A stretch of 55,670 nucleotides of DNA from positions 1 through 55,670 of the forward strand of contig CAWABB010000003.1 of NCBI GenBank assembly GCA_963780165.1. Direction: 5' to 3'. The notes below the pieces were generated by a model. The model did no database searches, was not told where the DNA came from, and saw only the letters and a list, made by a program, of their open reading frames with translations. Below are positions 16,607 to 27,200 of this stretch, one piece after another (the first letter of the stretch is position 1; every line of letters begins with the position of its first letter). This stretch comes from CAWABB01 sp963780165 (GTDB lineage: Bacteria > Bacteroidota > Ignavibacteria > UBA10030 > UBA6906). The translations under genes were made by a program, and so were the position numbers.

Positions 16607-19420
16607 ATGAACCCGTTCATGCGCACTTGTTCCCGCTTGACATGCCTCGCGGCGTTCGCATTGGTCCTGGCGGTTGCCGCCGGGTCGGTAGCGTTTGCCG
16701 ATTCCTCGTCGTTCGTCTCGGACGACTTCAATATGCGCAACCTCAATCGACCGCTCTGGGTGTTTGCCGATCCCGAAGTCGATTCAGGCCTGCGCCTTGT
16801 CAACACGGGAACTGACAGCGCTGCAGTCCAGTTCATCTTGGCGCAGGGGAACGCCCACGATATCACCAGTGCGGGGTACTCGGTTCCACGCATCGTGCAG
16901 GCAGCCACGAACACTGATTTCCGTCTCGAGGTCAAGTTCCTCAGCGGGCTCAGCGGAGGGACGACTCAAGCGTATCAGTTCCAGGGTCTGGTGGTGGAGC
17001 AGGATGGGAACAATTTCATCCGGTTCGATTTCACGACAGGCACGACCCCTGATACCAGACTCTACTGTGCCTCATACATGGGCGGGCTGAGCTCCCCCGT
17101 CGTCCGGTATAACCAGCCAGTGGTTCCCAACGGGACGCGGCCGCTCTGGATGCGGGTTGAGCGGGTCGGCAACAGCTGGACCCAGTCGTATTCAATCGAC
17201 AGTACGAATTGGACTGTCGGCGCGCAGTTCACTCTCCCGCTGACGGTCGCGCAAGTCGGCGTGTTCGCCGGCAACGCGGGCTCGGCCCCCCCGGCATTTA
17301 CGTCCCGGGTGGACTACTTCAGGAATCTTGACAATCCCGGCATGCCCGAAGATAGTCTGACAACGCCGCCTGACACGATTGGTCCGTATGTTTACAACGT
17401 GCGTGCCCTTCAGGTCGCGCCGAACGCGCTGGAACTTGCCTGGAACACAGACGAGCTCAGCACGGGCGTGCTTCAGTACGGGACCACAACGTCATACGGC
17501 AGCAGCGTCAGCTCTAGCACGCCGAGCACGAACCACAAGGTGCTGATCACGGGCCTGGTGTCAAACACCAGCTACGATTACCGGGTCACCGCCTCAGACG
17601 ACAGCGGCAATGTGGAGGTCGGGACCAACAACATCAAGCGGACGGCCCGCTACGTGTTTGATGTCGCCTCCGTGTCCGACGATTTCAGCGCGGCGGCACT
17701 AAACGCCAGCCTGTGGAGCTTCGTGAATCCCGTGGGCGACGGGGCGGTGAACATCACGACCGGTGAGGCCCAGATCAGCGTGCCTGCGGGCGTGGACCAT
17801 GATATCTGGACTGCGGGCGCGCGTGCGCCGCGCATCATGCAACCGGTCGCAGACCCAACGATCATGGAGCTTGAGGCGAAGTTCCTGTCGGGCGTCACGG
17901 GGACGGGCAGCTCGTATCAGCTCCAGGGGATTTTCGTGGAGCAGGATTCCAAGAACGCGATCCGGTTCGATTTCGTAAACGGGGGCGGGGCAACGAAGAT
18001 CTTCGCCGCCACGTTCTCCAACGGTTACGGGTCGCCTTCGATTAAGATCAACGCGAACGCGCTTCCGCTCGGGGCATCCCCCTCGTATCTCAAGGTGAGG
18101 CAGCTCGGGGCGCAGTGGACGGTTGAATATTCGGCCGACGGCGTCTCCTGGTCAACAGCGGGTACCTTCTGGCAGATACTGACTCCGTCGTCCGTTGGCG
18201 TCTATGGCGGCAACGCGGGGAGCAATCCTGCGTTCACCGCAAGTGTCGATTACTTCCGGGCGGTCATCCCGGCAGAGGTTGCCCTGACAGCCCCGGCCGA
18301 CGGGACGACAGGCCTTGAAGTGTCACCGACGCTCTCGTGGGGTAGCGCCCTGCAGTCTACCTGGTATCATGTGCAGGTCGCGACAGACAATCAGTTCAAC
18401 ACGGTCGTCCTGAGCGACACAGCCGTGCTCGGCACGTCGCGGATTGCGAACGGCCTGTCGTATTCGACGCAGTACTTCTGGCGTGTGCGTGGCAAGAGCA
18501 CCGCCGGGTACGGGGCGTTCTCGCCCTCGTGGAGCTTCACGACCCGCTCGTCCGCGCCCAATACACCGGTCCTGCTGGAGCCCGCAAACGGAACCACGGG
18601 CGTCAGCACAAGCCCGACGCTCAAGTGGAACAAGATCCCGCTGGCGACGTCATATCGCGTCCAGGTGTCCACGGAAGGTTCCTTCACGACCGGATTGGTC
18701 GTGGATGATCCCGCGGTGGCGGATACGACGAGGGCGCTCAACGCTCTCATTGCAGGCACGACCTACTTCTGGCGCGTCAATGCTTCTGCTCCCGGCGGCA
18801 CGAGCGACTATTCCGTGGTGTTCAGCTTCACGACCCTTGCGGCCGCGCCCGGCGCAGTGACTCTGCTCTCCCCGGACAACGGCGCAAGCGTGCCCGCTGC
18901 CGGCGTGACATTCACCTGGCAGGCCGCCGCGAACGCAACGAAGTACGCGCATGAGCTGGCCGTGGATCCGCTCTTCCAGTTCATCATTGTCGACTCGAGT
19001 CTCACCGGGACAAGCAAGAACGTCACGGGTCTCATCGCCGATCAGACATACTACTGGCGCGTGAAGGCGGGCAACGTCAGCGGCTGGGGTCCGTACAGCG
19101 AAGCGCGCACGTTCATCGCCGTCACGACCGGCGTGAATGACGAGCGCGGCATCCCGACGGAGTTCGGGCTCTCGCAGAACTATCCGAACCCGTTCAACCC
19201 GTCGACCTCGATCGAATTTGCGCTTCCGATGGCGTCGCCTGTCAGCCTGGAGGTCTACTCACTGATCGGCGAGAGGGTCGCGGTGCTGGTGAACGGCCCG
19301 ATGCAGGCCGGGTACCACACGGTGGCCTTCGATGCGTCGAGTCTGCCAAGCGGCCTGTACCTCTACCGTCTTGCGTCGTCCGACCACGTGTTCACCAGAA
19401 AGATGCTGCTGGTCAAATAG
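16607..19420 (+). CDS. T9SS-secreted multidomain protein with two lectin-like (DUF1349-type) domains and Fn3 repeats
   Basis: This 937-aa protein starts with a signal peptide (cleavage near SVAFA, residue 31). Domains in order: a concanavalin-like/DUF1349-type sandwich at about 33-245 (SDDFNMRNLNRPLWVF through VDYFRN), an Fn3-like domain at about 260-345 (ELAWNTDELSTGVLQYG), a second DUF1349-type domain at about 355-560, three Fn3-like domains (about 565-845, each with YFWRV), and a T9SS type-A sorting domain from about 860 with NYPNPFNPST and ending in RKMLLVK. It should cross the outer membrane by T9SS and be attached or released there. The lectin-like pair suggests glycan binding; no catalytic residues are recognised. 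Two CRP-like boxes and an extended -10 lie upstream. Confidence 0.85.
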   Translation: MNPFMRTCSRLTCLAAFALVLAVAAGSVAFADSSSFVSDDFNMRNLNRPLWVFADPEVDSGLRLVNTGTDSAAVQFILAQGNAHDITSAGYSVPRIVQAATNTDFRLEVKFLSGLSGGTTQAYQFQGLVVEQDGNNFIRFDFTTGTTPDTRLYCASYMGGLSSPVVRYNQPVVPNGTRPLWMRVERVGNSWTQSYSIDSTNWTVGAQFTLPLTVAQVGVFAGNAGSAPPAFTSRVDYFRNLDNPGMPEDSLTTPPDTIGPYVYNVRALQVAPNALELAWNTDELSTGVLQYGTTTSYGSSVSSSTPSTNHKVLITGLVSNTSYDYRVTASDDSGNVEVGTNNIKRTARYVFDVASVSDDFSAAALNASLWSFVNPVGDGAVNITTGEAQISVPAGVDHDIWTAGARAPRIMQPVADPTIMELEAKFLSGVTGTGSSYQLQGIFVEQDSKNAIRFDFVNGGGATKIFAATFSNGYGSPSIKINANALPLGASPSYLKVRQLGAQWTVEYSADGVSWSTAGTFWQILTPSSVGVYGGNAGSNPAFTASVDYFRAVIPAEVALTAPADGTTGLEVSPTLSWGSALQSTWYHVQVATDNQFNTVVLSDTAVLGTSRIANGLSYSTQYFWRVRGKSTAGYGAFSPSWSFTTRSSAPNTPVLLEPANGTTGVSTSPTLKWNKIPLATSYRVQVSTEGSFTTGLVVDDPAVADTTRALNALIAGTTYFWRVNASAPGGTSDYSVVFSFTTLAAAPGAVTLLSPDNGASVPAAGVTFTWQAAANATKYAHELAVDPLFQFIIVDSSLTGTSKNVTGLIADQTYYWRVKAGNVSGWGPYSEARTFIAVTTGVNDERGIPTEFGLSQNYPNPFNPSTSIEFALPMASPVSLEVYSLIGERVAVLVNGPMQAGYHTVAFDASSLPSGLYLYRLASSDHVFTRKMLLVK

Positions 19421-19449
19421 CGCCACGTGCCACTCGATGTGATGCCTGG

Positions 19450-19477
19450 GTCCCTCTCGCACCCCACGGAGAGGGAC
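19450..19477 (+). terminator. Intergenic hairpin (weak terminator or mRNA-processing element)
   Basis: GTCCCTCTC (19450-19458) pairs perfectly with GAGAGGGAC (19469-19477) around a 10-nt loop, 30 bp after the first T9SS gene. No T-run follows, so it may lower read-through or stabilise the 3' end rather than terminate fully. Confidence 0.4.
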
Positions 19478-19543
19478 TCGGGCAATGTGGACGATCGACC
19501 TTTCGCCTATGTCACACAAATATATTTAGAAGAGACACAAACC

Positions 19544-22030
19544 GTGAAATACGTCGCGATGAGAATGAAGTTGGCCAGTCGTTCAGTGGGGACAACCTGG
19601 CTCGGACTTGCTGCGCTGACAGCCCTCGCAGGGTTCTGGAGTCATGCCGGTGCCCAGGGGATGTGGCGTCATCCGCAGCCGGGCGACATCTATCGTGAGT
19701 ACACGCGTACCATGATGAGCTACGCGGACTGGCGTGTGACGGATCCCAACACGCAGGATTCTCTTGCGATGCCGAACCTCCCCAATAAGATCCTGAGCAT
19801 CTCCATCGGAGATCTCCAGGGAGCGATTCGGGCCGAGGCGGTGATCGATCTGTGGGGCGGACACGCGGGGACCACAGGCAAGGCGATCCGCTTCAACAAC
19901 AATGCATGGATCGCCATCCCTGAGCTCACGACCACGCCGGGCTCCGGCGAGTGCTGGGTGTCGCAGCCGATGGTCACGGTAGACATTCCGCTGTCACAGC
20001 TTGTTCAGGGAACCAATACGTTCGAAGGAAAGAACACGGGGCAGACGTGCTGGAGCTTTGGCTGGGGACAGCACGGTCAGAACGGGATCATCATCCGGAT
20101 CTACTACGATGCATCCAAGGCGCATGCCACGGGGAGCATTACGTCGCCTGTGAGCGGCGAGATATTCGGAGAGAATCCCGTGCTTGCCGCGACCACGTCG
20201 GGTGGAGCCGACCGCGTCGACTTCATCGCATACTACAAGGGGTGGGACACCGACGGGGACGGCGTCTACACTGAGTGGCACTACGACTATCACAGGATGA
20301 AGACCCAGAACACCGTCCAGATCAAGAATCACGCAGGGACAGCCACGAACGCGCCGTTCCAGGTCACCTGGGATACCGACCTTGTACCGGATCAGAACCC
20401 GGGTGCCGTGAAGCTTCTGGCGCGCATCAGGAACAGCAGCGGGATCTGGTACGTCACAGATGTCGTCTCCAATCTCACGCTGCAACGGACCGACTATTCC
20501 GTCCGCATGTATTCGACGTACGATATGCCGCAGCGGTTCTCCGTGCGCACGGGGCGAACAACGGCAACGGTGCACTTCACGATTCCGACGTCCGACACTC
20601 TCTCAAACGCGACCGCAGCCACGCTGATCATGCACACGTTTAACGGTATCGATGGGTACGCCGACTCGACCGAAACGCACTACACAAAGGTGAATACGTG
20701 GACAGCCCCCAATTACGGGGCGGATCATTTCTACTCCATTGATTTCTTGCCGTTCCCTCCGTCGGCACTGAAGTCGGGCACGAACGCTGTTGCGGTCAAC
20801 TCGCTGTCGACGTCGACCGGCATCTACTGTCTCTGGCCCGGACCGGGGATTATCGTCCGATATGCTGGTGCAAGCATTCTGCCGCCGCCTGCGCCGGCGC
20901 AGCGGTCTCCCGGCAACAACGCACAGCAGGTGGCCACATCGCCTGTCCTGACCTGGAGCCCGTCGCCGACGGCAACATCGTATCGGGTCGATCTGGCACT
21001 CGACTCGCTGTTCAGTTCGATGGCGGCAAGCGATTCGACGGTGACAGACACCCTCTATCATGCGCCCAAGCTTCTAAGTGAAACCCGCTACTACTGGCGC
21101 GTATCTGCGAAGAGCGCAAATGGTCGCGGACCCGCGTCGGCCACATGGTCATTCGTAACTATCCAGGGCGGGCCGGCACTTGTCAGCCCTGTGAATGACT
21201 CCACCGATCTCCTGTCGCCCATCACGCTCCGCTGGCAGACCAAGGCCGGGGCGCTTGCGTACTGGGTTCAGGTGTCGTCGGATTCGACGTTCGCCACCGG
21301 GCTTGCTGTGAACGATTCGACGGTGCTGAGCACCGAGCGGGTGGTCAACAACCTGGCGGGCTCGACGCGTTACTGGTGGCGCGTCGCGACGCGGTTCGTC
21401 GCCACGTACACGCCATTCTCCGAGTCATGGACGTTTGTGACGGCCCTGCAGATCCCGCAGGCGGTGGAGCTTGTCTCGCCGACCTCCGGGGCTTCAGTGT
21501 CGGGATCGCAAGCCGCCTTTGTCTGGCGCTCTGCAGGTCCGACGGCCACCAGATATTGGATCGAGATCGGTTACGACGCCGCATTCCAGTTCCATGAGAT
21601 CGATTCGACTGGCTCTGACACGACTGCTCTGAAGGCTGGCCTTGTGTTCAACCACACATACTTCTGGCGCGTTCGTGCGGGCAACGGCTCGGGATGGGGG
21701 TCGTACGGTCCGACCTGGAGCTTCACGTCGCTCCTGACCGGGATCGGCGAGGAATCCGCGGTGCCGGAGACGTATTCGCTCTCGCCGAACTACCCGAATC
21801 CGTTCAACCCGAGCACTGAAATCCGCTACGGGCTGCCCTTAACCTCGCAGGTGCGGCTGGAAGTCGTGAACATTCTGGGCGAGCGTGTGGCGTTGCTTGA
21901 GGAGGGGATCAGGAATGCGGGGTATCACCGCGCGACGTTCAATGCCGACGGGCTTCCCAGCGGCGTCTACCTGTGTCGCCTGACGGCGGGCTCGTTCGTC
22001 GGGATGCAGAAAATGCTATTGATGAAGTAG
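19544..22030 (+). CDS. T9SS-secreted protein with PGDIYREY-type N-module and Fn3 repeats (paralogue 1 of 3)
   Basis: This protein is 828 aa from the GTG at 19544, chosen because AGAAGAG lies 9-10 bp upstream; ATG 19559 is the alternative. A signal peptide ends near GAQ (38). The N-module (about 40-440) is shared with the proteins at 49378 and 52431: a jelly-roll-like part with HPQPGDIYREY, IDLWGGHAGT, IPELTTTPGSGEC and conserved Cys137/Cys169 (likely disulfide); an Ig-like middle with a calcium-type loop DTDGDG (235-240); and a second jelly-roll-like part ending LWPGPGIIVRY. Three Fn3-like domains and a T9SS sorting domain (NYPNPFNPST, ending KMLLMK) follow. I do not recognise the N-module; its make-up suggests glycan binding at the surface. 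Confidence 0.8.
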   Translation: MKYVAMRMKLASRSVGTTWLGLAALTALAGFWSHAGAQGMWRHPQPGDIYREYTRTMMSYADWRVTDPNTQDSLAMPNLPNKILSISIGDLQGAIRAEAVIDLWGGHAGTTGKAIRFNNNAWIAIPELTTTPGSGECWVSQPMVTVDIPLSQLVQGTNTFEGKNTGQTCWSFGWGQHGQNGIIIRIYYDASKAHATGSITSPVSGEIFGENPVLAATTSGGADRVDFIAYYKGWDTDGDGVYTEWHYDYHRMKTQNTVQIKNHAGTATNAPFQVTWDTDLVPDQNPGAVKLLARIRNSSGIWYVTDVVSNLTLQRTDYSVRMYSTYDMPQRFSVRTGRTTATVHFTIPTSDTLSNATAATLIMHTFNGIDGYADSTETHYTKVNTWTAPNYGADHFYSIDFLPFPPSALKSGTNAVAVNSLSTSTGIYCLWPGPGIIVRYAGASILPPPAPAQRSPGNNAQQVATSPVLTWSPSPTATSYRVDLALDSLFSSMAASDSTVTDTLYHAPKLLSETRYYWRVSAKSANGRGPASATWSFVTIQGGPALVSPVNDSTDLLSPITLRWQTKAGALAYWVQVSSDSTFATGLAVNDSTVLSTERVVNNLAGSTRYWWRVATRFVATYTPFSESWTFVTALQIPQAVELVSPTSGASVSGSQAAFVWRSAGPTATRYWIEIGYDAAFQFHEIDSTGSDTTALKAGLVFNHTYFWRVRAGNGSGWGSYGPTWSFTSLLTGIGEESAVPETYSLSPNYPNPFNPSTEIRYGLPLTSQVRLEVVNILGERVALLEEGIRNAGYHRATFNADGLPSGVYLCRLTAGSFVGMQKMLLMK

Positions 22031-22066
22031 CCACCGATCGAACGCGCACAAGGAACTGGTCACATT

Positions 22067-24190
22067 ATGGTAGCGAATGGTATATCGAAGCGTATGCGAA
22101 CCTCTTCCGGATCGGTGGTGGCGGCAACGCTCCTCATGCTTCTCACGATTGCACAGTCGATGCCGGCGTTCGCTCAGGGCGGACCCTGGTGGAACTACAA
22201 CTGGAGGTTCCGCGTTTCGCTCACGGCCGATGCGGGCTCATACGCGCGAATCGACAAGCCGGCCGAGGTGGCCGTCAATTTCACGGAGCTCTTTCAAACC
22301 AGCGGACAGTCGGGGGCTCTGGATGTGAACTCGCTGCGGGTCGTCGAAGTCGACGCGCAGGGAAACATCCTGAACGAAGCGGTTGCATTCCAGTTTGATC
22401 AAGCCGCGTTGTACGACCCGTACGCGAACGCAACCGGCACGCTCGTCATCCTGATGAACGGCTCGACTCCGGCCGGGGCCCAGCGGCACTACACGGTCTA
22501 TTTTGACATGCTGGGCGGAAACTACGCGCCTGCGACCGTGGCGCCCAGGATCACGATGAACGACGACGTACTCGATGCCGGCCAGCTCAGCTACGAAATC
22601 ATCACCGAGATGGGCACGTGGTACTACCACAAGCAGGGCGGCGGGTTCTCGAGTCTGCTGGATTCTCAGGGGAACGACTGGATCGGATATGCTCCGACCT
22701 ATCCGGGAAGCGCGGGTGGCGGACCGGGCAGGGGGATTCCAAACCCCGTGTACCCCCGCGGCTACTTCCATCCCGGGTTCACGTCCTCCGCGAGCACGAT
22801 TGAGAACATCGGACCGCTGAAGATGACCATCTACACGGCGAACGTCGCCGACGACTGGTCGGAGCGCTGGGAAATCTTCCCGAAGTACGCGCGCTGGACG
22901 ATGCTCACGGGCGACAGCACCTACTGGATCCTGTACGAAGGAACGCCGGGGGGCGCTCTGGAAGTCAACAAAGACTATATGGTGCTTTCGAACGGGACGC
23001 AGTACCCTACCTCCGCCACCTGGCAGGGGGACATTCCCGGTGACGAGTGGGCATACTTTGTCGACCCCACCGTTCAGCGCTCGCTGTTCATGGCGCACCA
23101 CGAGAACGATACGATCGTCGATTCCTACCGGAACCTGGACAGCCTCATGACGGTCTTCGGATTCGGCAGGGAGCACACGCGGTGGTCGCATCTGACGGCT
23201 TTTCCCCAGCACCTGACCGTCGGGCTCTTCGATGCCACGTCGTACGCCGAGGCCGCCCCGCTTATTACCTCGGCGTACAAAGATCTCGCCGTCACAATCG
23301 GGACGGTCGAGGTCAACACGATTCCTGCCCGTCCGGTGCAACAGGCTCCTGCAAATGGCGCCGTCCTGGATTCTCCGGACGCTACGCTCCGGTGGCTGCG
23401 TGCGCCTCTGGCAATTCTGTACCATCTTGAGGTTTCAGAAGACTCGACATTTTGGGGCCCGCTGACTGTCAACGACTCGACGATCGCTGACACGGTACGG
23501 ATCGTCTCCGGTCTCCGCACGTCCACGACCTACTACTGGCGCGTGTCCGGCCGGAATGCGACGGGCACCGGACCATTCTCGGTGGTGTGGAAGTATACCA
23601 CGCCCGGAACGGCTCCGGATTCGGTCGACCTCCTGGCGCCCGCTGATTCATCGCTGGCCGTTGCCGACAGCGTCAGATTCTCGTGGCACAAGGCGACGCC
23701 CGACGCCCAGAAATACTGGTTCGAGCTCGGGTTTGACGCGGGGTTTGTCTTCCGCACGGTTGACTCGACGCTGACGGATACGGCGAAGGTTGTTCACAGC
23801 TTACTGCCAAACCGGACCTACTACTGGAAGGTCAGGGCGTACAACCCGCTGGGATGGGGGCCCTTCGGCGTGGTGCGTCAGTTCACGACTTCGCTAACGG
23901 GTGTTGAGCCCCAGGGGTCGGTGCCCGGGGAGTTTGCCCTGGAGCAGAACTATCCGAATCCTTTCAACCCCTCGACGACCATCCGGTTTGCTTTGCCGGC
24001 CGGGGTTTCCGTGAGGCTGCAGGTGTTCAACCTGCTGGGCGAATCCGTGGCGACGCTGCTCGATAAGCAGATGGAGGCAGGCGCCCATGCTGTCACGTTC
24101 GACGCGGAGAGCCTCCCGAACGGTGTGTATATCTATCGCTTGCAGGCGGGCTCGGCCGTCGCGGTTCGACGGATGGTCCTCCTGAAGTAG
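22067..24190 (+). CDS. T9SS-secreted protein with unrecognised N-terminal domain and Fn3 repeats
   Basis: This 707-aa protein has a signal peptide ending near AFAQ (37). The roughly 380-residue N-terminal part opens with GGPWWNYNWRFRVSLTAD, a W-rich start as in DUF2341-like surface domains, and then has GTWYYHKQGGGFSSLLD, a Gly/Pro-rich patch and RWEIFPKYARWTM, reminiscent of beta-sandwich polysaccharide-acting proteins, though no family can be named safely. Two Fn3-like domains (TTYYWRVSG, RTYYWKVRA) and a T9SS sorting domain (NYPNPFNPST, ending RRMVLLK) follow. It begins 36 bp after the preceding T9SS gene, with AAGGA upstream, and is probably in the same transcript. Function is open; substrate binding or hydrolysis at the surface is inferred from context. 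Confidence 0.75.
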   Translation: MVANGISKRMRTSSGSVVAATLLMLLTIAQSMPAFAQGGPWWNYNWRFRVSLTADAGSYARIDKPAEVAVNFTELFQTSGQSGALDVNSLRVVEVDAQGNILNEAVAFQFDQAALYDPYANATGTLVILMNGSTPAGAQRHYTVYFDMLGGNYAPATVAPRITMNDDVLDAGQLSYEIITEMGTWYYHKQGGGFSSLLDSQGNDWIGYAPTYPGSAGGGPGRGIPNPVYPRGYFHPGFTSSASTIENIGPLKMTIYTANVADDWSERWEIFPKYARWTMLTGDSTYWILYEGTPGGALEVNKDYMVLSNGTQYPTSATWQGDIPGDEWAYFVDPTVQRSLFMAHHENDTIVDSYRNLDSLMTVFGFGREHTRWSHLTAFPQHLTVGLFDATSYAEAAPLITSAYKDLAVTIGTVEVNTIPARPVQQAPANGAVLDSPDATLRWLRAPLAILYHLEVSEDSTFWGPLTVNDSTIADTVRIVSGLRTSTTYYWRVSGRNATGTGPFSVVWKYTTPGTAPDSVDLLAPADSSLAVADSVRFSWHKATPDAQKYWFELGFDAGFVFRTVDSTLTDTAKVVHSLLPNRTYYWKVRAYNPLGWGPFGVVRQFTTSLTGVEPQGSVPGEFALEQNYPNPFNPSTTIRFALPAGVSVRLQVFNLLGESVATLLDKQMEAGAHAVTFDAESLPNGVYIYRLQAGSAVAVRRMVLLK

Positions 24191-24254
24191 TTGCTCCCGG
24201 GGGCAGGGGAGCGTGCATGAGTATTCAACCATCTTCCAGGACAGGAAGCGTAGA

Positions 24255-27200
24255 ATGATCAGCGTTCGACGATTGACCAGTGCCGCCGGCATTGCGGTGG
24301 CAGTTCTGACCATCGTTCTTCCGGGGATCACCCTGGGGCAGGCCACCAGGCTTGCCATCACGGGGCCCGCCTCCGCCGTCGCCGGAGAGCCCGTGAGCCT
24401 CACCATCGAGGCGTACGACGGTTCGGGGAACATCGAGGCATCGTACACCGGGGGCAAGACGCTCACGTTCTCGGGTGCGATCGCGTCGCCCAATCCGCCG
24501 ACGAATCCGACGGTGTCGGACAGTAACGGGATCCCGATCTCGTTCGGGGGGCCGACGGTCATCACATTTGTCAACGGCCGTGCGGAGGTGAACGGGGATG
24601 CGAACGGGGTCATGAGGTTGTACAGGGCCCGTTCTGAAACCATCGCGGCGACGGATGGCACGATCAGCGCAGCTGGCGCCGACCGGCTGGCGATCACCGT
24701 GCTCCCCAGCCTGCTGAGCAAATTCACCCTCGGGCTGAATTCGCCGCAGCTGAACGGCTTCCCGTTCTCGGGCTCGAATACGCTGACCGCGCTTGATATC
24801 TACGGGAACACCGTCACGACTTTCAACGCTTCCGCTGACAATGTCTCCATCAGCGCCAACTCGCCGCTCGTCGGCACGGTGTCAGGTCTCGGGAGCGGGA
24901 GCAACAATACGCTCAACCGCGCGTCCGACTTTGCCCTCGGCGTCGCGAACCTGACCGCGCTCGGGATGCGCTACACGGGAACCATCGGAACAGGCACATT
25001 TACAGCTGCCTCTGTGAGCGGCAAGTCGGGGAGCTCGGGCAACGTGACCATCTCCTCCGGAGGCGCGACGCGCCTTGCCATCACAGGCAGCTCATCGCAG
25101 ATGGCCGGGGCATCACAGAATATCACCATTACCGCAAAGGACGGTGCAGGCAACACTGTGACGGGCTATTCGGGGACGAAGACGCTCACGTTTTCCGGGT
25201 CGGGACCTTCCCCGAACCCGCCCACGGATCCGACGGTCGTCGACAAAGACGGCGCGGCACGGGGGTTCGGTACGAACGTCTCGATCACCTTCGTGAACGG
25301 CGTGGCGTCCGTCTCAGGCGGGAACAATGGGGTCATGACACTGTACCGTGCGGGGACCGATTCGATCGCCGTGAGCGACGGGGCGATCACTTCCACGGGC
25401 GCCGACAAGCTCGTCGTGACCGTCAGTGCGGGAGCGCATGCGCAGTTCGGGATCACCCTTGCATCGCCGCAGACGAACGGCCTCGGATTCACCGGCACAA
25501 ACCGTATTCAGGCACAGGATGCCTGGGGGAACCCCGTTTCGTCGTTCAACGCGTCGACGGACAACGTAACGGTTGTGGCCGACGATCCGCTCAGCGGCTC
25601 CATCGCGGGGCTCGGGACCCTCGGTCAGAATGTCCTGAACCGGTCGAACGACTTCGTCAACGGTGCGGCCGATCTGACGTCGCTCGGCATGAAGTACTTC
25701 GGCAACGCCGGAACCGGGACCATCTCGGTTTCCTCGGCGAGCGGAAAGAGCGGCACTTCGAACTCGATTACGATCACGCCGGGTGCGGCGACAAAACTCG
25801 CGTTCATCCAGCAGCCGACGGACGTAGAGGCGGGCCTGGCCATTACGCCGCCCGTCACGGTCCAGGTGCGCGACACGAGCAACAACAACATCACTCAGGC
25901 AGGTGTGGCTGTGACCATGACGCTCTCGAGCGGCACCGGCGTGTTGAGCGGGACGCTTTCGCAGACGACCAACGCATCGGGTCTTGCGACGTTCTCCGAC
26001 CTCCGGATCAGCACGCAGGGGAGCAAACGCTTGACCGCCAGCGCCGCGGGGCTGACCCCGGTCGCCAGCGGTAACTTCACGATTACGTCCGCGTCCGCTC
26101 CTACCGTGACGATCTGGTACGGGCGCCGACAGACATTCCGGAAGACAGGCATCCCCCAGCGCTGGGCAAACATCCTGGGAAACGTGACGGATCCCGACGG
26201 TGTCACGTCGCTCAAGTACACGCTAAACGGCGGCCCCGATGTCACGCTCTCGATGGGTCCTGATACGCGCCGGCTGGCGGACAGGGGCGACTTCAACGTG
26301 GATCTCATGTGGTCGCAGCTCCGCCCGTCGCCTGACAGCAATCGGGTGGTGATCACGGCCACCGACAACCTGTCCAACGTGACCCGGGATACCGTCATTG
26401 TGCGGTACATTCCCGGCACGACATGGCCTCTCCCGTACAGGGTTGCCTGGGCCAACGACGCTTCGCTGACTGATTCCGCCCAGGTCGTGGACGGCCTCTG
26501 GTCGCGCGATGCGTCCGGTCTGTTGACCGTGCAGGTGGGTTATGACCGGCTTGTCGCCATGGGTGACACGACATGGACCAATTACGAGGCCACGGTTCCC
26601 ATTACCGTGAACGAGGTCGATTCATCGGGATATAACCCGATCAGCACCCAGCCGGTGGTGGGCTTCTTCCTGCGCTGGAAGGGGCATACGGACGATCCAG
26701 TGTCCGGCTGGCAGCCCAAGCAGGGATGGAAGCCGTTCGGAGCGGGAGCCTTCTTCGAGTTCCAGAAGCCCCGCGGGAAGTTCATGATCTATCCGCCGGC
26801 GGGTGCAGGGATTGAGGAGCCGAGCGGGAAGCGGTTGCAGCTCGGTGTACCATACTACTTTAAGATGCGCGTCGAAACGACACCCACAGGCCACCTGTAC
26901 AAGCTAAAAGTGTGGCAGGTCGGCCAGGCCGAGCCGACACCGTACGACGTTTCGTATCTTGCGCCTCTTTCCGGGGTGGGCGAGGGTTCGTTCCTCTTGC
27001 TTGCCCATCACGTCAAGGCCACCTTCGGAGCGGTCATTGTTACCACGATCACCGGCGATGGTGTGCCTCCGGTGATTTCCGACCTCACGGCCATCTCCGG
27101 AAGGACCTCCGCTGAAATCCGCTGGACCACGAACGAGCCGGCGTTCGGCAAGGTCGACTACGGCCTGTCCACCTCGTACAGTTCGACCGTGAACAAAGAC